Assembly: GCA_001939145.1 (NCBI GenBank) | Contig: LSRX01000677.1 | Coordinates: 233,154-297,153, forward strand | DNA length: 64,000 nt | Reading direction: 5' to 3' | Source of the DNA: Symbiodinium microadriaticum | Lineage: Eukaryota > Sar > Dinophyceae > Suessiales > Symbiodiniaceae | In this document: one piece after another, positions 48,811-58,500 of the stretch | How positions within the stretch are numbered: the first letter of the stretch is position 1 | How the letters are laid out: every line of letters starts with the position of its first letter | Notes under the pieces: model-generated | The model's input: the letters and a program-made list of their open reading frames with translations, nothing else | Told to the model about the DNA's origin: nothing | The model's database searches: none | Made by a program: the position numbers and the translations under genes

Positions 48811-51201
48811 AAAAAACACAACAAGCCAAACCCAAGTGTGTCAAGCTCAAGCTTCATGGGTTGTTGCAGCTGTTGTTGAAGCATGTAGTGGGTGTGGAGC
48901 AACTAGCGTCAACTGGCACAGCTTGCTTTGACCCTCGCCCAAGGCTGTCCACGATGGCCGCGAAGTGGACGTTCGTCGTTGAGATGAAGAGCACATGGCA
49001 CAATACGGCCACCATCCTTAGTTGCTTGTGGAGAAATACACGTGCATGTACATGTATCTATGCATGCGAACTTGTGCAAAGGCTGTAGCAGGCGAAGCAT
49101 GTGTCGCAGCTCGCGGACCTGCAGTTTGGCATCTGGATGGGGGGGGGGGGTGCTGCTGCGCACTTGATTGGATGGGACAGTACGACTACGGGTAGTGTAC
49201 CTGTACCCTTTCCGGTGTGGAGCCATTCCCGCAAACCATACAGACCTTCAAGCGGAGTTCCCTCACAGCTCTGGCCTTGGAAGTCCATGAAACTGTCGAC
49301 TGGCGAAACCGAGGCTGCCACATCCCAAATCCCGAATGTCCGGTGGATGGCGTGGCTCAGCTGCCTGTCTGAAACTGTGTTTGGTCCACAACAGTTGGAT
49401 ACAGTTGGTGCCGGGACGGTCGTTTCAGGATGTCATGTCTTCCGGGGTTTCAGGACAGCGCTGTTTGGGAACGATGTTCAGTGCGAGGTCAGTCAGCTAC
49501 TGCTACCAGCCTTCGGGAAATGCCCGAGGCCCAACTCATGGTCCCTGTGCCCGCCGTGAACACATCGGAACAGTCACCAAAGACCGCTAGACCGACTAAA
49601 GCCTGAACCCATCGACTCCTCTATCTTTCACCTCTGCTCCCCTGATTCGAAACGCCCACTGGGCCAAGTAACCCTCTGGAATACATCCACCAGTGCACAT
49701 TAAACTAAGGACTTGTTGATGCAGAGTGCTTTTGGGGCAACACCCCAAAATTTGAGGATTTCTGATTCAGCACAGAGATTGCAGAGGGCTCGTTTGAGGA
49801 CGACTCCCACACGGATCGTTCGTTTAGCTTGCAGTCACCAAACCTGGCACGGGCTTCTGCTTGGAGCGTGGAGGAGAAGAGGCAGTGTACCTGCCGAGGC
49901 AGAAAAAGGTGGTCTGCTCTGCGAAGTGTAAGGCCGACACTCTATGCCTGCGCCCCCGCTTCAACACAAGACGCAACGCAGCACCCTGTAGCAAAGTGCC
50001 AAGATCAGTGGATGATCAGTCCACGTGCAAATCCATTCAAACCCATTAATGTAGATCCTTGCGGCCCTAGAGATGACAGTTGGTCTGATTCCGCACTTTT
50101 GCACTTTCTACAGGTGATTTGAACCTCCTGATGATATGTAGCACTTAGCACTTGGCAGGTAGGGATGCATGCAGCTTTGATGACCTGAGAAAGATTATTT
50201 TCATGCATGCGGACCTACATGACCTGACGGAAATTCGGCACTGAAGATAGCCTTGTGCCCCAACCTAAGCCAAGCATCGCTGCTGTGGAAAAAGTCAAAT
50301 TCGCATCCTGTGGCTTCGCTCGCTCTGATTTCCCTGCTTGCACCTGGCAGAGGCTGCCGAAGAGACGAAGGCCCTGCCAGGGAGAGCTTCCAGGAGCTGG
50401 CAGCCGATCATTGTTTGAGCTTTCCTACGACCTTGGTTTCGAGGGTGGTGCTGGACCCGTGAAGTGTCAAAAATCTTAGCAAGAGCTGCCTTCCCTTGCA
50501 GTGATGTAACAGCTCTCGCTCATGCCACCCTCGCTGGAAACAGCACGCGACTCGAAGCCACCGAGGCCACGGCATGATGTCTCAGGATGGGATTTGGATG
50601 ATCGGCCCACATGCGGAGCATGATCGGCAGAAAGACGTCCATGTGGGCCAGCCTTTGCTGAACAAGCACTCTTTTGGAAGGATTCTTAAAGCTGATAAAA
50701 AGGAGTTGTCTTTGAGCCGACGCCACAAGACCTGGCACATTTGGGGAGTTCTGCAGTCACTTGGCTCCCCGACCAGCCTCAAGACCTTGAGGTGGTACGC
50801 TGGATGCCGAGGCCACGGCCCGAGGAAGTCAAAGCACCAATCAAGGGTGTGGCCAGACACCATGGCCAAGTACAGCGACGCACACCTTCCCCAGAAACTT
50901 CATCGCTTGCAAGCCCAGTCCCAGACTAAAGAACTGGAGGCAAGCTTCAGAAGAAACACAAAATGCAAGCCTTTCCAGGAGGCTGACGCTTTGCAGCACC
51001 GCGACCGTGCCCTGATCGGATAGACAAGCGATTCGGAATTCTGCTTGGAGCGCTCATGTCTGCGAGATAACCCGGCGAAACGATATGTTCAACATGTAGC
51101 CTGCTGAGACAACTGATCAGTAAGCATCTATGGACACGGTCACCCTTCCGACATCATCGGCGCCTGCTCATCAAAGACTGCATCACGCCAGTGATGAAGC
51201 C
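48811..51201. other. Gene-free stretch before the Tudor/Myb-type gene
   Basis: A run of twelve G lies at 49139-49150. A plus-strand frame of about 150 codons at 50574-51023 carries no motif. Nothing here reads as an obvious downstream exon of the minus-strand gene beyond the small frame at 51202-51345. Confidence 0.5.
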
Positions 51202-51345
51202 TTAGTTTAGTAGACTCAGACTCTCGTCGTCACCACAGCTGAAGTCGGAAAGCTTCAGCAAAAGCGCCAGGGCTTGAGGATTTTTAGCAGGCATTTCGCC
51301 ATGCAGGTTCTTTGCAAGTCTTGGTGGAGGTCCCAGAAGGAGCAT
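51202..51345 (-). CDS. Small ORF overlapping the stop of the upstream gene (TGATG)
   Basis: The ATG lies inside TGATG, sharing the A with the stop codon of the 268-residue frame upstream. The 47-residue product begins MLLLGPPPRLAKNLHGEMPA, continues Leu-rich and ends with a CGDDESLSLLN tail. Codons are ordinary and the composition is protein-like. It could be a reinitiation ORF, a C-terminal tail displaced by an old one-base frameshift, part of an alternatively spliced end, or chance. The arrangement is unusual in eukaryotes. I favour an alternative or former C-terminus. Confidence 0.25.
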   Translation of the reverse strand: MLLLGPPPRLAKNLHGEMPAKNPQALALLLKLSDFSCGDDESLSLLN

Positions 51346-52151
51346 CACTTGCGGAACGCTTTTATGTAGTCCATTGATTTGGCTTGTTTCTTCCTCGGCT
51401 TTCGAGCCCGAGACACCTTCGGTTCTGCCTCGTCGCATAGTTTGTAGACTATCCTTTTCCCAGCTTCCTTAATTGGTTCGAATAGCTTTCGATGGTTCAG
51501 CAGCTGATTCTGGACGGCCATTTCCCAGCGTCTGAGCGTCTTGTAACCCGATGCCACTGTTTGGTCCAAGCCTTCGGGATGCCGCTCTTCCACCGCGGTC
51601 CTAACTTGCTGCAGTGTTCCCTCGCACCCCGGCAAAGATCGCAGTGCTCCTCGAACAATCGCCCTCGTGACACCAGTTACGATCTGAGCCTGAGCCCTTC
51701 CAACTTTGGCGCTGTACGTACCGTTAAGAAATCTTCGCTGGCGGGTGAGGCTGGCAAAACATTGGTGAAGACGCTGCCCTTCAGAGAAGCGTCCAAGTTC
51801 ACAAGCGGCAGCGGCCCACAGATAACATTCGTCCTCCAATCTTCCACGGCCGCGCAAACGTCGGCCGGCACGGGCGATCCGTTTTTCGAATGCCAAGAGC
51901 AGGTCGTTATCTTCATCTGACCACCTCATCCCATGTCGATGGTGAGACTGCCCATCCCCTGGACCATAGCACGTCTTACTCAGATTGTGTGCATAAGTGC
52001 GCCTCTTACTTGTGGAATCGCGGCAGTCGTACACCACAATATGCTTCTGTCTCGACGTGTCGAAGAAAACAACCCAGCCATGGAAGCTCTCGTATTCTCC
52101 ATCTGACAATAGCCAATCGACAGCAATTCGCTTGCCTACCATTTGCTCCAT
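51345..52151 (-). CDS. Putative Tudor-Myb/SANT-winged-helix chromatin protein
   Basis: An uninterrupted 268-residue frame. Residues 6-61 match the Tudor-like pattern (G-K-R-x-x-V-D-W, then F-x-G-W-V-V-F-F, then H-I-V-V-Y-D). Residues 75-140 resemble Myb/SANT: RWSDEDNDLLLAF, then W112 with AAAACELGRFSEGQRLHQCF as helices 2 and 3, with a basic insert between. Residues 160-240 resemble a winged helix: a GTLQQV helix, W209 with NQLLNHRKLF as recognition helix, and a RIVYKL wing strand. A basic tail (RARKPRKKQAK) may be a nuclear signal. I infer a nuclear DNA or histone-tail binding role. I chose ATG 52151 because the frame's upstream extension (to about 52256) has no ATG. That extension contains an acceptor-like CCTTCCTGCAG, so an upstream exon is possible. 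The domain calls rest on pattern reading only. Confidence 0.75.
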   Translation of the reverse strand: MEQMVGKRIAVDWLLSDGEYESFHGWVVFFDTSRQKHIVVYDCRDSTSKRRTYAHNLSKTCYGPGDGQSHHRHGMRWSDEDNDLLLAFEKRIARAGRRLRGRGRLEDECYLWAAAACELGRFSEGQRLHQCFASLTRQRRFLNGTYSAKVGRAQAQIVTGVTRAIVRGALRSLPGCEGTLQQVRTAVEERHPEGLDQTVASGYKTLRRWEMAVQNQLLNHRKLFEPIKEAGKRIVYKLCDEAEPKVSRARKPRKKQAKSMDYIKAFRK

Positions 52152-52179
52152 GCCCGCGCATTGCACAGGCAGGGTTTGA

Positions 52180-52284
52180 TTAATAAACTGCAGGAAGGAA
52201 CGGTGGGCTTTCTTGCGCCCAACTTGTCTGAACCATGCACTGACATGAAACTTTACTCAACAGCAAAGGAGGGTTGCTAGCCAT
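52180..52284 (-). CDS. Upstream ORF of 34 codons
   Basis: ATG at 52284 sits in a good context (CACAATGG: A at -3, G at +4) and encodes MASNPPLLLSKVSCQCMVQT plus 14 further residues before TAA at 52180. It ends 29 bases before the ATG of the Tudor/Myb-type gene and is in a different frame. If transcribed together it could act as a uORF that lowers downstream translation. It could equally be chance, or an alternative first exon. Confidence 0.25.
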   Translation of the reverse strand: MASNPPLLLSKVSCQCMVQTSWAQESPPFLPAVY

Positions 52285-52311
52285 TGTGATAAAGTTTGAG
52301 CCGATGAACAA

Positions 52312-52323
52312 GATATATACATA
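52312..52323 (-). promoter_or_regulatory. Possible TATA-like element
   Basis: TATGTATATATC on the minus strand lies about 160 bases upstream of the 268-residue frame and 28 bases upstream of the uORF ATG. Only the AT content and position suggest a promoter. Dinoflagellates, if that is the source, are thought to use other boxes. Confidence 0.12.
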
Positions 52324-54147
52324 GCTTTCCGCGTGCTACGACGGAAGCGACGGAACGGCGACGGTAACTTGGCGTATGTGGCCTGCATAGCAAAAACCTA
52401 GTCTCAGCAGGAGGACCCACCAAGGAAGGCAGTAAAACCCCAAACCTCAAGCCTGAAACGTTTAAACCTCCGTAAGATCCCTTCATCATGTATTCATTCG
52501 GTTCTGAATTGGGTCGATCACCTCAGCAAAGTGTCGACGGCATAAAACCTGAATTCCGAACTGAATCGTGATTGGGCAAGTAACCAGGGGGTCGCGAGGG
52601 ATATTGAATATTGCAACCCATGATCACCCAACTGCGTCGTCGACGCGAAGAGTTCAGGAGAAGGTTCGGTCAAACAGCGCTGGGTGCCCATGCTGTGAGA
52701 ACATGCTGACGGAGTGCTTCGCAGCCCGGCGGTCCTGCCATGCAAGGGGGTATGCAAAAACATGCCACGAATCATGACCTTAGACTTAGTTCTGCCGAGA
52801 GTGAAGAAGTTAGGAATTCTTGTCCGTAGATCGTCTCAATTCCTCGCTGCGAAGGGCATCTCCCGATACGAGCCCACACACACACGCAAGGCCTGGATGT
52901 AGCGGTATGCATCTGGCAGACACAGCAGCCTCGCAGATTTCAAAATCCCATGTTTAAACCCCAATAGGACTAAGACCGTCGGGCTGAACAATAACTCTGG
53001 CAAATGTGGAGGTATGGTTGTTGCCAGGCTGTTAAGACCACAGGCTTGCCCTTCGCCTTGGGTTTTGTCAACATGCTCTTCCACGCTCGAACGAAACTGA
53101 CTAGCCCTGACATACTGTATCAGCCGTGTCTTTGGGGCGCCGGCCTCGCGATTGCAGCGCCAGCTAGAATCTTCGCTTCTGGCAGGAAGAGCGTCTCTGA
53201 GGTGTCTTCGGACCTGCGTTCAGCCGCTGCAAAGCTGTTCATTGTCCCATCGCATGTGCATGCACACGATCTCGAAGGGGTCTGATTCTACGGCAAGTTG
53301 CTTGTGGAATGCCAACACATAAGTTGCGAGTTGCGATGGACTTCTACGTACTCATTCGAGACAAGCTAGCAAGCTTCCCCCGACCTTTCGCTCTGCCCAA
53401 TGGCAGCCCGCATGGCCGCCTGCTGCGCTGGCGTAGGCCTGGCAGGTCGGCGAACAGTGCGGCTCCTGTGTTCCGTAGCACCGAAATCATGCCGAGATGT
53501 AACACATACGCGATACAAAGACGTGGGTGCGTGTCGCCCACAACAGGAAGTCCTCAACATGCAATGCGTCGGCTGCACAAGTCGACAAAACCTGTATGAA
53601 CCCGGTCAGGACTCTGTTCACAAATACTGCCACAGCCACAGCAGCACCGTGGAGCAGACGCCGATCATGCCTTGCTGCACCTCAATGGGTCTGCTTCTGT
53701 AAGACGCATCCATGATCTGGATGCCCAGATTCCAAGCTCTAGGTAGATTTGATCCTTCAGGCCCGAAACGTCAAATTTCCCCCGCTTCCTTTACGACTAA
53801 CCTAACAGACACACTTCTCCAAATGGCGCTTGCAGGTGGCCCAAGACCCACAGTCGCAGCGGAGGTGAGTCTCTTACAAAATGGGTCTGGCAGAGCACGA
53901 TCTGCATCTAGCCCCCGGAGTATAATAATCACAAAACTTTTGATGACCTCAACAGTTGCAGCCGTGGTGCCAGCAACCTTTGCATGTCTTCGTTGACGTC
54001 GAAGACCAGACGTCCGGCGAGTTGCATTGACAGTTCTCGGCGGTGCAGACAGAATGCAGGACATCTTGAGTCACGTGCCTCTGGTCCGAGTTTGTGGATT
54101 GTCACATCAGGAGGAAGGGGCATGTACGGGTACCATCTGCCGCCGGC
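52324..54147. other. Gene-free stretch
   Basis: Upstream flank of the minus-strand gene. Nothing recognised. Short frames overlap on both strands without motifs. Confidence 0.45.
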
Positions 54148-54570
54148 ATGCTTATGGGGTCGTATGCGCCCTGGCCTATGGCTTGGGAGGGTGAGTTCGC
54201 CACTCAGGGCGAGCTCGGACCGTACAAAGTCAACCATTCTGAAGCAACCATGCGAAGTTCGAAGCGTGGCATGGCTGCCCTGGCCCTGGGCACGACGGTT
54301 TACGCCAAGCAGCCCAGCATTGATTCGGTGGAGTCTCGGAGCTCCTGCCAAAGTCATGGTCTGAACTCGGAAAATGGAGGAGCACATCACTTGGTCAAGG
54401 TGAAAGCTCCTTGTCCTCCTTCATTGGCCAGTCTCCCGCCTCAGTTCCGACAGAAACGTCTGCGCCCTGACGCCAGAACCTCGATGTCGAACCCAGAATT
54501 GCAGCTGCTCCGCGAAATGCTCGAAATCCCATCCTCTAAGTCTTGGAGAAAGCCTGGTGCGCCAGTGTAG
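54148..54570 (+). CDS. Candidate coding frame, 140 residues, unassigned
   Basis: From ATG at 54148 to TAG at 54570. The frame is also open upstream to a GTG at 54094. About two thirds of codons end in G or C. The product starts MLMGSYAPWPMAWEGEFATQ, has a Ser-rich middle (SIDSVESRSSCQS) and ends in a charged segment (SNPELQLLREMLEIPSS) that could be a short helix. No domain is recognised. Lack of introns over 420 bases fits either a large exon or a retrocopy. The minus strand also carries coding-like frames in the neighbourhood, so strand assignment is uncertain. Confidence 0.3.
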   Translation: MLMGSYAPWPMAWEGEFATQGELGPYKVNHSEATMRSSKRGMAALALGTTVYAKQPSIDSVESRSSCQSHGLNSENGGAHHLVKVKAPCPPSLASLPPQFRQKRLRPDARTSMSNPELQLLREMLEIPSSKSWRKPGAPV

Positions 54571-54813
54571 CCCTGCTCCACGACCATGTGCCTACATTTG
54601 CTTATGCTGCTGATCTCCGCTGAGCCTCTCTGCCTCTGCAGCCGGGATGCATGATGGCAGTAGAAGGTCACATGGTCGCGCCTCAGAGAGGCTGACAGCG
54701 CAGGTGTGCTCTCACACAGCTGCCTTCTCTGGTCGTCTTCTGTTCGACACCGCAAGCTGTACTGAAGCACTTTCCGGCAGCCCATGACTCCGGAAGCAGA
54801 CACCGCTCCGAAC

Positions 54814-54948
54814 TTGCGGAATGGTCCGGGGCCCAGACCAGTTCTTGACAATGGAGCCATCTTTGCTGACCTTCGCACCGAACTCCGCAGGGAAGAGGTC
54901 GAAGATGTTGGACAACTGGGCACAGCGAATTGCCAGATGAAGGGACTC
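54814..54948 (-). CDS. Candidate 45-codon exon, minus strand
   Basis: Exactly 135 bases lie between an acceptor-like GATTAG and a donor-like CAA then GTTCGG. By hand count 31 of 43 third positions are G or C. The translation begins ESLHLAIRCAQLSNIFDLFP and continues AEFGAKVSKDGSIVKNW, typical of a folded protein. Just beyond the donor, another minus-strand frame (FGAVSASGVMGCRKVLQYS) also looks coding, as if a one-base shift separated them. So this could be a frameshifted retro-pseudogene rather than a spliced exon. No family is recognised. Confidence 0.27.
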
Positions 54949-55151
54949 CTAATCTGACGTTGGACATCGCTCTTCAAAGCTGGCAGCGGGCAGTCTGGTT
55001 GTGTCCGGGTGTGATGCGACGACGTAAGCACCGAGCAATGCGCAAGACCATCCCCTGTGCCACGACCTGGCGAGCTGCAGATGCGGTCCGTACAGCTACC
55101 TTCGAACACGGCCGTGACGGTTCGTGAAAAGATAATGCATGAGGACGTACC

Positions 55152-55511
55152 ATGCTTGCAGCAGAACCGCAAAACTGCTGGACTGCCCAGCTGAGGTGCA
55201 ACAACGCAGCCGCAGGACCAGTGATCCTGCCTGGTGCGGATTTCGTCAAACCGACCCCAGTCCCACACTCAGGCCATCAGCCACATAACTACTCTACGCC
55301 ACGGCAGATAAGCTGGCCCCTCCGCCTGCCGTGCTTGCACCTTGCCAAGGAGGGTAACTGTGGCTGGGCGGGCCAGGTCTTCATGGCGCTCCCACCCTTT
55401 GGCCATCTGGTGCGGGAGCTCCTGGTACGTAAGGCCATCTCTGACCCAACGTCAAACAAAGCCCGAAGCCTCGACCGCAGCAAAAGCCTGGACGACTTAA
55501 AGAGAAGCTAG
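55152..55511 (+). CDS. Candidate small protein or terminal exon, 119 residues
   Basis: ATG at 55152 to TAG at 55511. Close to 68 percent of codons end in G or C, among the strongest codon bias seen here. The N-terminal part is mixed, with His/Pro/Ser residues. The C-terminal part looks best: QVFMALPPFGHLVRELLVRK, then a basic, Ser-rich tail (SLDRSKSLDDLKRS) resembling kinase-target repeats RSxS/KSLD. No domain is recognised. It might be a terminal exon. No acceptor was settled, and the antisense frame is weaker. Confidence 0.33.
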   Translation: MLAAEPQNCWTAQLRCNNAAAGPVILPGADFVKPTPVPHSGHQPHNYSTPRQISWPLRLPCLHLAKEGNCGWAGQVFMALPPFGHLVRELLVRKAISDPTSNKARSLDRSKSLDDLKRS

Positions 55512-58500
55512 ATGCAACGAAGGCTCGGAGGCCTACACAATCCCCGTGAAGCCTGCAGGAGAGAGGAAAAAGCGCCTCAAAGCCCGGGTCCCTGTCACTC
55601 CTCCTTGGACTGAGTCGGCGTGATGCCCGTGTGCGCTACCTCCTGCAGGTTAAGCTTTTGTAGGCGATCTCTCGCTGAACATGTGCTCTCTTCTGTGGAG
55701 ATTCGTAGGAATTCGACTGATAGGTCAGAGTCTTAGATTTCGAGTATCTGGTCGTCTTTTGGGTGGGCTGCTTTGCCTATCATAGTCGCAGAGGATCCGC
55801 GGAGCACATACTGTTCAACATCGTGCTGGTGTGAGCCGCCTATGTTTCACACACCAACTTGCCATAATGCGCTGGGTGCAATGTTTCCGAGGCCATGCCT
55901 CCGCCATGCGCTCTATGGCAGCCTTCTGCACTCGGGATTGATCAGCCTTTGCACACGGACAAGAGGCTGGACATTTATATAATTCTTGCGTGGATGTCCC
56001 AGTCCAGTCCATTGAAGCACCCACAGCACAGTCGCAGGATAAGGGAAGCCAGTTCAAAGCAGCAGTTTCTGCGGTGGGCTAGTGCAAACCATGGCTGCTC
56101 CCCGTCTCACAATGCCAGAGCGAGCTTGAGCATGAAGACATGCTGAGGGCAAGACCAGACGTTTACATAGCCATGGCCTTATAGCTGAAAGCCAGCGCAG
56201 GCTAGAGGTCAGAGAGACTAACCGAGACGACCACACCAACACATTCAGGAACCGGATGAACCGCCGGAAATTGCGAGGATCTCGCAAAGAGGCTGTCCTC
56301 TGGATGCAGCATTCAAATCCCTCCCCGAGCTCCAGACACGTGCCCCCCAGTCCAGATCCGCTCCAGCAGCCTGGACCGTCATCTACGGATTTGGGGGCTT
56401 TCAGCGCTTGAAACGAAGCATTACGGTTCAGGCAAAACGAAGCGGATCGGATGTGCCAACTTGTATAGAAAGCACGAAAAGCTGCAGCAGAGTCCTTACA
56501 GAGGGCGACTTCTGTCTTGGAAACCCTCACTGGCCTCGTCTCACTGTGGCTGATGAAGCTGTGGATGAGGGCCTTATAGCACTATGCTTGCTTGTCCGGC
56601 TCGCGACAGGGTGCGTGATCTTGTCAAAGCCAAGCTGTCTACGGCCTATGGCTCTGCGAGGCTCCCCTAAAATCTTGGACCCTGGCGACCATGGCACCGA
56701 CCAGGTCAGGCTGCAGCTCACACATGGGGATCCTAAGCAGATGCCGCAACTTACAAGGCCTTTGAAAGGTGTCAACACTTCAGCAGCCGTCGCCGAAACC
56801 GAAGCTGCACAAATCCGAACAGCTCCGAGGCGGCAACATAGCTGCAATGATGGTCTCAGAGAGGAACCTCAGGGGATCTCTTCGACATCTCAATTCGCAG
56901 TCCGAAAGTAATGCTGCTTTCGAGGCTACAATATGCGTGAGAACCACTTCCTTTCGACCCTGGTTTGATGCGGGGCCCGAGCTCGTAAGGCCCGAAGTAG
57001 GAGTTCCTCCAAGTCTCAACGCCTCGGCGCATTCCAAACAGCAGGGCAGGCGCCGATGTCTGCACTTACAGGTCAAGTGCCGGGGTTTTGTCCGTGCACT
57101 AGCCAGCTCAGTCTGCTCTGCAGCCTTTCCAGGAGCCAGGCGCTTTAGGATCAGCCCAAACCTGAGTCGCCAAGCTCTGATAGGGAAGAGCTGCTACGGC
57201 TCTAGTCCGAAAACCAGAGGCTACATCAAGACGAGCCGCCAAGCCTAAGGCCTGTAGAACAGGGTGCACCAAGATTACGCCTTCAATGGGATTCTTGAAT
57301 GCAATGGCACATGACCCCACTTCCCGGAAGTGAAGATGCTGATGCAGGAGTTGAAGAACCTTTTCAGGCGGAGGCCCAAGCTGGACCGAGGGATCAAAGA
57401 AAACTCGATGAACAAACAAAACATTGCATTGAGGCTCTGCCACAAAACTGTTGTTCGAACGTCAATGCCTGGAAGCTCTGGGCCCGAGGGCCGGACAGAA
57501 CCTTGCGGAAGCTTATGGCTTCTTCAGGGTCCAAGGTGCTGCCTGGCCGGGGACTTGCAGTGGTCACTTGGAGGCATGGAGATGCACGGCTAACCATGCA
57601 AATGCAGAAGCTGCAATTCAAGAGCTGAGCGAGAAACCTACCTTCAGGAACAGTACGAGATCGTCCCCTGCTAGCCCTGCCAAGACTCGGGGGAGGCACG
57701 TGCCGAGACGTAAAGCAGCCCTTGAAGAGTGGACTTGGAGAAGACCTCGGATACCTGCGATGGGAGGGAACGCCTACAAAAAACGAAGCATACCTTACAT
57801 CCTGCATGCCATATGCTTGTCTCGCAACAGACATATGCACGAAGCGGTCTGCCTCGCTTACATGGGTCGTGCGCCTCATGACATGCACAGACAAATGAAT
57901 GAGTATTAGCAAGAAATCAAGGTATAACTTTGGCATCAAACTGCCCGCAGCCTGGCATCTGCACAAAATAGGTCGGATTTCCACGGCCAACAAGGCAAGC
58001 TTGCGTGCTTCCTTTCAGTCTCGACCTTCGTGCTTGCCGGGATGACGAGCCTCATCCAGCTCGTAAAGAGAAGAGCCGAAGGCTTCGAGCCTCGGGCGGG
58101 GGCAAGCCTGGAGCCTCGGGGCCTGGTGGGCTCAGCTCCCACTCGGCTCCCTGAGCGCCAGGCCACTTCTGGACCAAGTCTCGGCCTCAGAAGCCCCGCA
58201 GAGACTTCCGGAGCCCTAAAGAAAGCCCTCCTCTTCTCTTTGTTTCGTCGCCCCTGGGCGCCCTGGCGTGCAGAGTAAGACGAGCGGGCCAAACCCAGGA
58301 AGGGCATCACGCTGGGCATCTCCAGGATGCCCTCAGCAAAAGGTACAAAAGGCAGTTAAGGCTCAAATATGCCCCGAGAATCTCACGTATGAAGGCCTTC
58401 AAACATCAAGGCTGAAGAGCGATGAAGGAAACTCAGGGGCATCGTATTGGCATCGTATCATTTGGGTGAGGATGGGGAGCTATCGCTGAACGTCAGCTGT

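Noticed and set aside
48334..48819. Cys/Leu/Ser/Val-repeat proteins on the minus strand
   Set aside because: Translation of the GACA/GACC arrays, present in several frames at once.
52276..52293. Relic dinoflagellate spliced leader (TAGCCATT... similarity)
   Set aside because: Only about eight bases match in a row, and it is on the plus strand, opposite to the adjacent gene.
54441..55268. 275-codon minus frame as a complete gene
   Set aside because: Its ends are antisense to better plus-strand frames and its composition is Ser/Arg/Cys-heavy. Only the inner part near 54690-54830 looks coding, and that is reported separately.
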